The notes beneath the pieces were generated by a model that saw only the letters and a program-made list of their open reading frames with translations, ran no database searches and was not told the DNA's origin. A stretch of 64,000 nucleotides of DNA, from positions 1 to 64,000 of the forward strand of contig MNCI01018059.1 of the NCBI GenBank assembly GCA_015680685.1, in the 5' to 3' direction. Position numbers and translations under genes: made by a program. Origin of the DNA: Gnetum montanum (lineage: Eukaryota; Streptophyta; Gnetopsida; Gnetales; Gnetaceae). This document shows positions 43,841 through 55,990 of the stretch, piece after piece (position 1 is the stretch's first letter; each line of letters begins with the position of its first letter).

Positions 43841-46360
43841 GTTCTCGGATGTCACGTTGATGCTTTCTGTAAAAATCTTTAATTTGCGGATACTTACTAT
43901 CGTGCTGCAAAGCCACACCCCCCGATTGGAGTTCATACTTTTAAAAATATAAAGATAATGGACATTGCAAAATCAGTACTAAAAATTGATTTCTTGATGT
44001 TAGATTTTTGCATTGATTTCCTATGGTTTTTAATTTTTAATTTTAAGTCGTGCACTTTCGCCGTTACTTCCGGTGATATGCTTGCGACTCTTAGAAGGCA
44101 AAGCATACAGTGTTCCATATCAGTTTGACTATTTAATGCTTATCTATGACGGGTTAAACTCAAACAATTACTAGATCATGCCGATTCTTCGCCTCTCGGA
44201 GAAGCCATTGTTTGTTTTTCCCTTGAGCAGTAATAAATGGTGCTCAGTCTTATTGGAATCCTTATTTTCCTTCTTGTATCTTGGTGTATAGAATTAATTT
44301 TCCTTGTATTGAATCTTTCCAGCCTTCTGATTATATCAATTCTATTTTTCCTCTTATTAATTCAATTTTGGGATTGCCTTTGTTCTTGTCAATTCTTGTT
44401 CTTGAGTTGTTCAGCTTTTACTTATTGTTTCCCTACCCATTCTCATCATAATGATGTTTTCTTGGCTGTTTCTTGGTCTTTCCCTACTTGAACGAGATGT
44501 TCTTGACCTCTGCAAGACATCTTTCCTATAAGCTAGTCAACCCACGAAGATGTATTCACGCTTGGAATCATCAATATAATTTCAGCAAGAATTTGACTAT
44601 TAGTTGAATAGTTAGAATTGGGGACATTCACTATTTCAATCATATCTCAGTCATTTCGCAACATTTTTCAATGATTCCAAATTTATTTGAAATCCAGAAT
44701 AGGTGGCTACATGCAGCGAAAATCAGTTCAATATCTATTGTGATTTAGGAGACTATTCTTAGAATTTTTATTGAAATTAAAGGTGTGTCAATTACAGCAA
44801 CTTGAATAAGTCATAGGGTTAAGGGGACAAAGACCAATTCTATTTGAATCCAACCTTCCACAACATCTTTTTAAATGCAAGAATAAATGATAATATTGAT
44901 GACCTTATCTCACAAATAGTGGTTTTGTTTACAAATTGCACACATGCCACAAAGATTGATGTTGTTGAGGAGCTGCTATATATATATCGCAGTCTTTGAA
45001 TATCGAAATACTTAGTTGCATCACAACTGACAAGTAACGAACCCAACCAAAACTTATATACGTGAACAAAATAATCAATGCCATACCATTCCTCTCACCG
45101 TCCTAAACTTCATTTCAGGTTAAATTTTGTTGAATACTATTTACAATTACGGTCATCGACTTCAGTCGAGTTAAGTTTTTTTAATGACGTGGACGTAATG
45201 GATGTTTTGATTTGAGGCAAAATTCAGAAACGTAGACGTGGACAAACTGGAAATGAGTTAACGTGGCAAGGGACCCACTTTGTCAATATGAAAAAAAATA
45301 AATGACCTCGTCTAGTCTACACAACTCACCGAGACCGAGGATAATCTAGAAAGCTCCCCAGTGGTCATTGAAATCGAGCTCCATGCAATAAACAAATAGT
45401 ATCACAGACAGTGGAATCCAGCTGTAATGCAACGTTAACAGATTGCGTCGTTTGCCCGTTGGAGTCCAGCTGTAATGCACCGCAATGCGTTGAACAAACT
45501 GCCTTTTTTTAAATAAAATTAATTCTTAAATTTTGTTGGTTGGATTGGAATTCAGCCGGGAAAATTGGCATAGTTTGCATTTTTAAAAATAAAACAGAGT
45601 TTCAACGTTGGAATGCAACTGCAGGAGGAAGAGTAGAATAGTTTGCATCGATTTGTTTTAAATGAAAAAGAATCCCAAGATTGGATGTCTTTCCTAATCC
45701 AGATGTGATGCAGACAAGACGTTCAGATTATGTGTTACCGACACAGCATTTTAAAACAACTCTCTGTTGTCACGTGAAGGCCTGTAAGTGGTACTGTTAA
45801 TGACATTGCGGAGGCCGCCTTCACTGACATTGTTCAGCTTTAACGCTCAGTCTCACCATCGATTCCTGGGGCAATGGTGGAACCCATTTTCAGGACGTCT
45901 TTCGATCTTTGTGCATCAATAAAGTTTTTAAGGACGTTTTCCGTCCATATCTGGTTCGTCCACGGATATCAGGCGTTATTAGAAGGTCGAGTGTCCCCTC
46001 TGCACATTAGTATTCTTTTGTCAATTTATTTATTTAGTGTCCTACGAAGTATTAATTTAATTTTTTTTCATTAAAATTTTATTTTTTACGCAAATTATAT
46101 AGCAATTTTGGTTATAAATATGCATAGGCTCTCTCACACAACTTTTCAACTAAATATAACTATTAATTTGACTTTCTACCATCAATGATATTATATATGT
46201 ATATCCAACCTTGGATTCTCTCCTTCACCCTAACATTAGTGATCAATATTATTTTATTCTTTCTTCCTTCACCTTAACATTAATGGAAGGCTTTTAGTAT
46301 GTTGACTTAAGATAAAGTATAAGTCTATTGCAAGCCATTTATGATAATAAATATTTAATA
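43841..46360. other. Stretch without recognisable genes
   Basis: AT-rich. A hydrophobic frame at 44237-44491 is very low in complexity and probably not coding. A phrase with CCAGCTGTAATGCA is repeated at 45418 and 45467. I see no domain, LTR or RNA gene. Confidence 0.5.
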
Positions 46361-47760
46361 TTACCCACCATTTATGATAATATGTATTCATTATTACCCA
46401 TGTTGGGCCCTACACATGAGGGAATACGAAGAGATGAATGGGGAGCCCAAGGGTCAAGGGGCATCATCATTTATAATAATAAGAAATATTCGTTATTACT
46501 GTAATCATAACCATCACCATTTATAATAATAATAAATATTCAATATTACCCACCATTTAGAATATGCCTAATTCTCCAATTGAGCAAAATGAACTTTTTG
46601 TGGAATTCTACTTTGGAGATGTTTAGCATTTGAAATCTTTCTGTATCTTTGCACATGAAAAAGAGGATGAATCTTTAAAGACTCAATGGTCTTGACTCCA
46701 GATAATGCAACAAGCATAAGACCTGTAAGTTCTCTTGTGTAGCAGTTTCGTGGCCTATGAGTAGAATTTAATTTTTTTTATTTTTTAAGTTATCATCACT
46801 ATTTGCATTCCAAATAATATATACTAGTAAACATAATTTGGTTAAAATAAAAGTTTATATATTTTGTATATGTTGATGAAGGAATACATTGCACAATTAT
46901 TGCAACAAACATTATAGAGCTATTTAATAGGATTGAGCAAAAGGCAAAATACAATGATAAGTGTGAACTCAATATGCCTAATTCTCCAACTAAGCAAAAT
47001 GAATTTCTTGTGCAATTCTACTTTGTAAATGTTTAGCATCTGAAATCTTTTTGTATCTTTGCACATGAAAAGGAGGATGAATCTTTAAAGAATCAATGGT
47101 CTTGACTTCAGATAATGCAACAAACATAACCGTCATCACCTTAACCGTTGCCATGATCGTAACCGTCACTGTAACCATAATCGTCATAGTTTATAATAAT
47201 AATAAATATTCATTATTACTGTAATTGTAACCATCACCATTTATATTAATAATAAATATTCAATATTACCCATCATTTATAATAATAAATATTCATTATT
47301 ACCCACGTCGGGCTGTACACGTGAGGGAATATGAAGAGATGAATGGGGAGCCCAAGGGTCAAGGGGCGTCACCGTTTATAATAATAAAAAATATTCATTA
47401 TTATTGTAATTGTAACCATCACCATTTATAATAATAATAAATATTCAATATTACCCACCATTTATAATAATAAATATTCATTATTACCCACGTCGGGCCC
47501 TACATGTGAGGTAATATGAAGAGATGAATAGGGAGCCCAAGGGTCAAGGGGCATTAATTGAACAGAGATTCAGCTCCCCTGCAGTGATCTTTTGGCTCCC
47601 TTGCATGTGGTGCTTGCATGTGAAGGAATACAAAGAGATGAATGGGAAGCTAAGGGGTTAGGGGACATTAATCAAGTAGAGATTCAACTCCCCTACATTG
47701 ATTCTTTAGCTCCCATGCATGTGGTGCATGCGTGTGAAGAAATACGAAAAAAACAAACTA
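46361..47760. repeat. Complex array of 185-bp units and larger duplications
   Basis: A unit containing AATAATAAATATTC, TTACCCACC, CGGGCCCTACA, GAAGAGATGAATGGGGAGCCC and AAGGGTCAAGGGGC occurs from about 46361, 47232 and 47417, the last two 185 bp apart. A block of about 160 bp starting AATATGCCTAATTCTCCAA is repeated at 46560 and 46973. A related unit of about 113 bp (GAGATTCARCTCCCCT...) is tandem at 47566 and 47679. Confidence 0.85.
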
Positions 47761-49131
47761 AATTGGCACTGCAACATATATTTGTAATGCATATTCATTC
47801 GTGGAGATATAAAAAATCACGTTACAAATGCATTAATAATGTTATTATTATATCACGGGCTTCTGTATATTGACATTATTGTTACAATGGACAAGATATG
47901 AATGATGTTAACACCTCATTCATAATTATTACATTATAATTATTGTGGAATCCAATAAATGTTATGAGATTATTATAAGTAGAGCAGTAATCCATAATTA
48001 TAATTTGAGATATTATGGATTATAAGATTCATTCAAACAGTAAACATTTCATAATAAATAAAGCCAAGATATGATGAAATATTACTCATAATCCATAATG
48101 TTAGAGATATTATTTATTCATTCATAATGGTAACCTATAATGATTATATCTCGGTTAGCATTATCCATGAGACATATATAATAAAATGATTATAAATAAT
48201 TGAATTTATTTATGATGAATTGTTTATAATCATTATATATAATCATTTATGTTTATGTTTATAAATATATCATTATATATAACCGAGATTATAAATAACT
48301 TAGATAAATATAATCATTGGCTCCCTTGCAGTGACTCTTTGACCAAGGGAGATTTATAAATAATTGGTTATTTATNCATTGGCTAGGATCATCACAACAT
48401 GATCTTGCTAGAGATCTTCCTAGGGTCTAGGCTGCTAGAGGTGTAGAAGTTCTTGTTTTTAAAATTTACCAGATTAACAACTATATCATTCATTAGATTC
48501 CATCAATCAAAGAATATGTACATAAAGAAAAGGCCTCACTGCATGCGAGAAGGTAAGAAGAAATTATCAAATTTGAACTCTTTAAGTCCTTCCAATAAGC
48601 AGGAAAATTGTTAAAATTATAACCAAATTTAGGTTGACATTTCAAATTGGCTAATAATTTTCATGTGCTAGCAAAAATGGTAATGCTTTTGCATTTTATT
48701 AAAATGCATATTGCAAATGAAAAAGCAGTCAAAATCGTAACAACTAAACACATCTACTCTATGGTAACTACTAAATTTCAAAGCAAAGCCATAGAAATGA
48801 TAAAACCTATACAAAATATACAAAGAGATAAAGAGAACATGAACTTACAAATGTTCTTTTACATTAAAAAAGGATGTAGCAAAAGAAGATTACTCAAGAT
48901 ACTAGCAGAAAATTACAATTTCAGAATTCCCTGCCACTCTAGAAAGCATTGAAAAAAGAATAGAACCAAACTTTGGAATGTTTTTGCATTGGAAAACATG
49001 CTAAGTATTGATGACAAAAGAGCTTAGCTTGAAGTGATACTATGAAAATTGCACAAAATCATCAAAATGTAATGTTCAACACGTTACAATTCATTATAAA
49101 AAATTAACAAAAACACACATAAAAAGACAAG
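47761..49131. other. AT-rich stretch with palindromic ATTATA words
   Basis: 47880-48380 is dense in ATTATAATCAT-type inverted words that could fold back, and has a single N at 48376. A 101-codon plus-strand frame at 48647-48952 is Lys/Met/Ile-rich and matches nothing I recognise, so it is not called. Confidence 0.45.
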
Positions 49132-50027
49132 TGATGAGCGGCTAGGTACCCCTATGCCCAACCATACAAAGCATGAGCATTCACATGCGACTTGGTTGAA
49201 ATCCACAGACTGAAAGCACTTAACATACACCAAACTTCTAACTAGTGAAACCTTGGGTTAGAACGGTTGTTGTCATCCTAATCTCACTTGTGAAGTTCTG
49301 TTTATGATGGTTAAGTGAGACTAAGGCTAATGATTTTTATATTTTTTTATTTATCTTTTCGGCGACTAATTATCTTGGAAAATAAGGATAGAATATTAAT
49401 TAATCTAAAGCTATCTTGATCTAAATCTTAACTACTCCTAACATAAGTATCCGATCCCATCTTTTGAGCACGTTCTGAGCATCTCCTAATACTTCTGGGT
49501 TACCAAACAGTGTCACTAGGCTTACCAAGTGTTTGGGTTATGTTTGAGATGGTCGTACTTATGGCCTTAATGAACTACAAATGGACAATAGCGATTGAAA
49601 TTATAATAATGAAAACTTAAGTAATTAACAAGTAACTAATAAAGCATAAACATATTAAACTATTAAATGCATAAAATAACTAAGTCCAAATGCTGCAAGG
49701 AATGCTTGAATAGTTCGTCTTTATTGCCGTCATGCCAATGGGCTCAGATACATCAACGCTCGAATAAAGAGCCGCTCACTTTTCTTACACCTGCTGCAGG
49801 CACTTAGAAAATATTCTATCTCCTGTGTGAACAAACTGCAAGAGCTTCATTACAACTACTCAAAAAGATGCCTAAATGAGGCTAAAGGCCCTCTTATTTA
49901 TAGGTCGGGAAAGGTGGTTGTGTAAATGGGGCCACGTCGACATAGGGTGGCTACGTCGATGGGCCCACGTTGACGCGGCCTCGTATATGCGGCCTAGTTG
50001 ATGCATTGACTAAATGACACTTCATCA
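49132..50027 (-). mobile_element. C-type LTR without internal region
   Basis: 896 bp, TGATGAGCGGCTAGG...ACTTCATCA, alignable with 36388-37195. It has no primer site or polypurine tract beside it, so it is a probable solo LTR. The flanking pentamers ACAAG and ACTGG do not match, so a duplication is not proven. Its promoter part (49930-50010) carries four CGTCGAC-like sites (ACGTCGAC, ACGTCGAT, ACGTTGAC, AGTTGATG), with TATA (TTATTTATAGG on plus) at 49908. Confidence 0.75.
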
Positions 50028-50383
50028 ACTGGCAAAATTTTTATTTCTAAAAAGAGATTCCAATAACCAAAGGCTATTGTTGACATAGAAAATTTAGAAG
50101 ACCCTTCCCTTCAGGTTGTAGCTTCAACTGTAGCCATTACTGTCCTTCCTCAAATGTTTCTAGCTCTACCCCTCATCCTACCCCTGCCTGCAAAATTTTA
50201 TGCTTAAAACATACATTCAGACAAAGCTACTCAAGAAACATATTGGCCTAATTCATATATAAATTTTATCAAAAGAAAAAAAGAAACCTAAAAGAAGGGA
50301 TCTTTTAGCTATTATAATAAAAATTGTATTATGATTCACACCTCCTCTACCTTTGGGGTTCAAGCTACCACAAGTGTAGAAGT

Positions 50384-51105
50384 TCACATTTTTTCGCCAT
50401 CGAGGTTGGTTTTTCCAGCATAGATGAGTGTGAGATTTGGATCTTCCTGTAGCAGTTCCCCAGAGTAAAGTGAGGTTTCGGCATACTCGCTACCATCGGC
50501 GAGCACCGTGATGGCCGGGAAGTCACGATCAAGGGTGCTAGCAATAATGGTCATGATCTAGGACACAAGATTTGAGGCGATGTCAGCGTTGTGTCTAGAG
50601 TTTCTAGTCGAGCAAGTGACAAACACATGGTAGTGGACTGTAGTGGTGAAGGTGCTGATGGCCATGCTATTGGTGTAGTACAACTATGAGTTGTCACCAA
50701 GCGAGAGCGAAAGCATGTTAATGTTGTCGGATAGAGTGGCATCCATGGCTGCAAGGATGTCAGAGCTAAAGCAGCCATAGTCCAACAAGACCTTGTAGAT
50801 GGTGATCCATGCAAGCCAAGCCATGTTGTGGGTAGTGTCATTGGCATAGCCGAGCACGTTGATGTCAACCATGGCATTGCTGGCGATTGTTGATGACGTG
50901 TGCATGTCGTGGCCCTCGGTGTTGAGCAAGGATTTAGCAAGGGCCGACTGGCCTACTACCTTATTACTACCTTGGTTGAAGAAGCACATGCCAATAAGCT
51001 TGTTATTACAGCTGAAGCATGGGCCATCATCATAGGTGCCTTTCCAGTGCTCCAGTGAAGCTCTAAAGTTGGCGTCATCGAAGTTGGTTTGACTGGACTA
51101 GGTGA
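50384..51105 (-). pseudogene. Subtilisin-like serine protease relic
   Basis: A single minus-strand frame of about 240 codons with two TAG stops (at 50684 and about 50560). It reads FDDANFRASLEHWKGT, LIGMCFFNQG, EGHDMHTSSTIA (the catalytic-His region, GHGTHT in active enzymes), GYANDTTHNMAW, YKVLLDYGCFSSDILAAMD, NINMLSLSLG, VTCSTRNSRHN (the CSAGNSGP oxyanion-Asn region) and ASTLDRDFPAITVLADGS, ending at 50384. This is the central part of a plant subtilase (S8). The Asp region, PA-domain body and catalytic Ser are absent. The second stop replaces Trp (PWIMTV type). The lack of introns is common in plant subtilases, so a retrocopy cannot be inferred. Confidence 0.88.
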
Positions 51106-52439
51106 CATGCAGCAGCAGTTGTAGACAGAGACAAAGAAAGAATGGAAATGGAATTCTCATTCCCATTCCCATTCTGATTGTACATTTGGTTGCGTTTGGC
51201 CTTTTTATATGTGTAGCGGGAATACAAAAAGCTATGGCTCTTTGGTTCACATTCTATGCAACGGGAATACGAAAAGGTGTGGCTCTTCGATTCATATTTT
51301 TCCCATTTCATGGGATCTTACATGGCGCATGATGTGGAGGGCATTACTTGGAGGGTGACAAATCCACTCCCCCCTCCCCCCTATTTTATGAGAACATGGA
51401 GGGCAACAAATCCACTCCCCCCTCCCCCCCCTATCCTATGAGACGAGTTGGCCTCTCGGCCAAAAATATGTTTATTAATTATCTATAAAATGCTACAAAT
51501 AACTAATATAAGTGTTAGGAAACTCCAAGGATTTGAATATAATTACAATAAAAATTTATATATAAACAAGCTCAAAATGATAAAAATTTAGTAAAGTCAT
51601 AATATAATAATTAAAATAATAAAATAATGGGGAAGAATCAAGTAGTATAGAGAAAGAGTACAAAATCTACAACAAAGTAAAGTAGCTACATAAAAGAATG
51701 TTGGGAAATTGTCCATGCCAACATGATACACACATGTGATACCCATGTGATCCCAACTACTCGCATCCTTACCAACTAACATAGCCAACCACCATGATAT
51801 AGGGAAGACTAGCAAATAGTAACTACAAACTTGTAACATGAGGAAACCATATGCATACATCTAGATGAAGGTAATGAAATTGATTGCTTGAGCATTTTCC
51901 CTAGTCTGGTAGGGGCTTGGGGCTTCCTTTAATTTTCTTTCTTTCATCATAGCTTCTGATGTGTGGTTATCTTCATTACCTCAATCCAAAATTTGCACTC
52001 ATATGATTTGTGGGTTGTTTTACACCTCAACAAAGAAAAATAAAATAAACTTCCTTACTATGTTGCTAAGGCTAAAATCTCCTTATTAGCTTTCTTTCTT
52101 GCCCTAATGATTCACAATAAACTTTCACTTCACTCCCAACCTCTGCACCAAAAGCTTTCTACTAGCCAAAATAAAATATAATTGAAGGATAAAAGGCTGT
52201 TTATAGGTTGAGAGATCACATGTAGTATGACACATGGTCGAGTACATTTTTATACAAGCTAAAAATTCAATAGAAAAAACATTGAACAAGAAAGGTATGG
52301 ATTCAAGTAGCTTCTATTTCATAAAGGAACATGAAAAACTCAATGTAGTCAATTGTAGTAAAGAAAAATTAGCAAAGCAAATGCTTCATGTAATGCTTTT
52401 ATATGTTTTATACTTTTCATATTTTACATATTTAATAAT
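51106..52439. other. Stretch with small tandem repeats, no gene
   Basis: Two imperfect copies of a segment of about 52 bp (GGGAATACRAAAAG...) lie at 51215-51320, and two copies of about 57 bp with CCCCCCTCCCCCC runs at 51345-51440. The rest is AT-rich, with no supported gene. Confidence 0.55.
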
Positions 52440-52515
52440 GAGGTATTAGCCTAGTGGTAAGACTCTTGACTTGAAAGCTTTAAGTCATGGGTTTGATTCT
52501 GGTGAGTAGTAATGT
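52440..52515 (+). repeat. tRNA-derived SINE-like sequence
   Basis: Box A TAGCCTAGTGG at 52447-52457 is perfect. Box B GGTTTGATTCT at 52490-52500 differs from the consensus at two sites. Similar in layout to 38150-38222. Confidence 0.6.
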
Positions 52516-53687
52516 TTAGTTATTTTTGGTTGAGAGGCTAGCTACTAGTTATAGATTAGTAATGCTAAATAATATTTTATCCATAGCACTCAAGGGAAAG
52601 CTTATTGGTAACGCTAAATAATATTGCATCCATAACATTCCAAGGAGAGCTTATCTTTAATGGTAAATAATAATTTATCTATAACACTAGCATATTTTCT
52701 CTAAGTAATTTGTGGTTACTATGTTNCTTTATCTATAACACTAGCATATTTTCTCTAAGTAATTTGTGGTTACTATGTTTATGTGTTCTTATTGCAATGC
52801 AGAAGGAATAAGATTTGGAAGGACATGAAATAACAAAACTTGAAATTAGTTATCCTACTCATCATGCAATCATAGCAATCTTATCAAAATTGTTAGAGAA
52901 TACATAGAATTTGGTAAAATGGTAACTTGGATAATTATAATAGAATAGATGAACTAAAATTCAACTCTGTTTTTGCAATATTCCCCTAGAAAAAGTATAA
53001 AAATATATATATAATACATGTAATTACAATTATTTTGGGGTTCCAACATCACCTCTCACCTCCCACCCATATTTTACATAATTACTTTTTTGTAACGACC
53101 TTTATTTTAAGTGCTTGCTAAATTAACTTTACTTTGTTTATTAATATTTCCCCTTGTATTTACATAAGCCTATTTCTTATTTTTTCTTTACAACTAATAA
53201 CCAAAGATCCAAAGACTCACAGCAAATACATAGAAACTCTAAATCGAAATTTGTTTAAACCTATAAGATTCATATAAAACATATTATAGATTCACATGCC
53301 AAAATTGTATCCAAGCATCACTCATCATAGCTCTATAATTCAAATGTTGAAACTCATGTGTAAGTTGAATATTTAATCTTTCAAGCACCGTAACTCTAAT
53401 TTTGGTAAACCAAGAGTCAAAACCAACATTTTTGAATGTTCTAGATGCATTGGTAAGGTTAGATTTAAGGGAGGATATCATCTTAAGGCACTTCCTTTAC
53501 AAAGTTTTTTTGTATTTTTTGTTTTTTGCAATATTTAATTAAAATTTAAAAATAGACTTAAAATTTCAATCTGATTACAAAAAGTGATGGAGGTATGGCT
53601 TGGGTAAGTTTAGGGTTTTCAATTAGTAGTGTTGGTCAGTTAGCTAGTTGAACAAATGTTAAGAGTTTGGGATTTCAAGTGAGATGT
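52516..53687. other. AT-rich stretch with assembly joint
   Basis: A block of about 52 bp (TTTATCTATAACACTAGC...) is repeated on both sides of a single N at 52726, a likely redundant contig end. A TAATGSTAAATAATA-like phrase recurs at 52560, 52609 and 52660. No gene is supported. The frame at 53481-53284 is unrecognised. Another tRNA-like box B (GGTTCAATTCT) lies at 53692. Confidence 0.5.
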
Positions 53688-54395
53688 CATGGGTTCAATT
53701 CTTGTCAGGAAAAATTCAAATTATATAATCGCGTGTGTACTAAAGAATAAAATATGCATAGTCAAATACTTGTAAAGAATGATAAGTAATAGAAAGAAAA
53801 TCTTCTAGGAGTGATTATATTTCAACATTCAACCATAAAATATATAGAAGATCAATAACTAAGTATCAATAACAATCAAAGTAAAAGATACAAAACTTTA
53901 ACAAATAGATTGTATTCACTTTGATAAAACAACAACAACAACAACAACAATATAATCCTATTATGTAATCTATGAAATTAAGAATAACTTATTAAAACAT
54001 ATTTGATAACATTAAATAATTAAATGCATGCATTAAGTTAATAATTAAAACTATACAAAATTTTAGGTTCTGACACAAGAGATGATGAGTAGTGAGTAGT
54101 CCCTATGCCCAACCATATGAATCACTAGTGATAAATTGATTTTTTGTCGACTATGATATTAGGCATATGATATCGAAGCTGTGATATCAGATCCTCGATA
54201 TCAGGGCACAAGCTAAGATGTCCAATACTTGATATTGTGGATGCATGTGTGATTATAAATACAACACTTAGGTGCACGATTTATGAATAGTTTCATTCCA
54301 AGCTTAGCAAAATTCTATTTTTTTTTGTTTTCTTAATTTTAGTACTTAGCACATAGTAGTGTATGCTCGTAGTGTTATGTTAAGTGATTAAATGG
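53688..54395. repeat. Right copy of the segmental duplication
   Basis: Partner of 1-703. Here the B-type LTR is not interrupted but continues as the 5' LTR of the complete element B. The C-type LTR end is at 54083-54128, and its remainder resumes at 63737. Confidence 0.85.
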
Positions 54396-55102
54396 AGAAT
54401 TTATTTGAGTGGAATGTACTTGGACACATTTCATGACCAGAGATAAAGATTGAGATTACTTTGCATCATTGCAGCATCACTTAGATTTCTTACTGTTTAC
54501 TTATAATAATGTTTACTTTTTTCACTTAGCTTACTAATTATTGTTTCCCTAGTTATTGTTTACTTTCTATGCACTTTACTCTTACTATTGTTAAGTGGAA
54601 TGGATATGATTGATTCTGAGCATTAAGTATGATCATTTGGTAGTCTAGTAGTATTATCACTTGGTTTGGCTAGTAGCAAAATACTTGATAATCCCAATAA
54701 TGATTACATAAGTCCAAGATGTGTGCGGAGAATGAGGAACGGATGTTCATTTCACTAGGCTATATTAGATTAGTTTTCTGTTACTTAGATTTAGAAACCA
54801 CTTCATTTACTTTATGTGTACTAAGAGAAATATGGCCCTACAACATCAACACATCATGCACCTCACCTTGAGTTCAACCATACACATAGATTCTACTAGC
54901 TCACGTGGGAAGACAACGGTCGTGAACTTAAATCAATTACTAGCATAATTACATTACCTTGTCTACAGAATTCAACTAGGCTACATGTGAACACTCATAT
55001 CTCATATGGTTGGGTGTTGAATTACTCCATCACTCATCATTGATGCTATTGCTAGGAACAGGTCAATGTATGCTTAGTTATTGATTTCTCAAAGTTTGTT
55101 GT

Positions 55103-55912
55103 TGATGAGTGGCGAGGTACCCCTACACTCAACCATATGAATACGAGCGTTTCACGCACGATCCGTTCAAACTCCACAGACGGGCTAGTTGGGGTATCTA
55201 GCCAGTTATCCTTAGGTCGCAGTTCGCTGTCTTCCCACTTGGACTAGTATTAGCTTTGTCACGTTTGGTTTAGTCCAAAGTGAGGTGTATGATGTGTTCC
55301 TATACTAATGCTACTCCTGAAGACAATGGAAGATAATATTAACTAAGCTAAGAGATAGAGGGTGAGAGAGAATCTAAGCTAGCCTAAGTGCGATGAGAAT
55401 CTGTTCCTTAATCATCTGTACACATCCTGAACTTCGTGCATGACTACCACTGGGATTACCAAGCACATGACCTAAGTCCACTACTAGGTTACCAAGTAGT
55501 CACACTTAAATGCTCATGATTATGTCATACTCATTCCACGTTACTAGGAGAGTCAAGGGTTGAGAGAGATTAATCATATAGGAAAGCATTTAAACATTTA
55601 ACAATAATTAATTCCTATTTAGCTTAGTGCATATGCTGCAAGGTTTATCAGAAAGTCCATCTTTATTGCTGTACACAAATGTGTGCTCAGGTACAATTTG
55701 CTCGAATAGAGATCCATTCACTTTAAGACTCCTACTACGGGCACATGAAAATTATTCTAACTCTAGAATGGTAAAACTACTATAGTTTGGCTAAGGGTCT
55801 AAGTCTAGATGAAGAAACAAGGGAAAGCTGCCTCTTATTTATAGATATTGCGGTGGGCCACGATATCGCGTACACGATATCGCGGGGGCAGACGTGATAT
55901 CGTGGCTCATCA
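55103..55912 (-). mobile_element. Solo A-type LTR with TSD GTTGT
   Basis: TGATGAGTGGCGAGG...GGCTCATCA, 810 bp, flanked by GTTGT at 55098-55102 and 55913-55917. It lies between the primer site and gag of element B. Its promoter part (55859-55905) has three GATATCG palindromes, and a minus-strand TATA box sits at 55835. Confidence 0.93.
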
Positions 55913-55990
55913 GTTGTATCTAAAATACAAAGTCAAACCTTACACCCATAAGAAAAGCACACTTAAAAAATAACGTCTAAAAACTATAAT

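Noticed and set aside
44237-44491. Leu/Phe/Ser-rich 84-codon frame that looks like a membrane protein
   Set aside because: Composition follows the T-rich DNA; no start context, neighbours or family match.
48647-48952. 101-codon Lys/Met/Ile-rich frame
   Set aside because: AT-rich DNA often yields such frames; no domain or duplication supports it.
49127-50032. Target-site duplication of the C-type LTR
   Set aside because: ACAAG and ACTGG differ at two of five positions; not accepted as a duplication.
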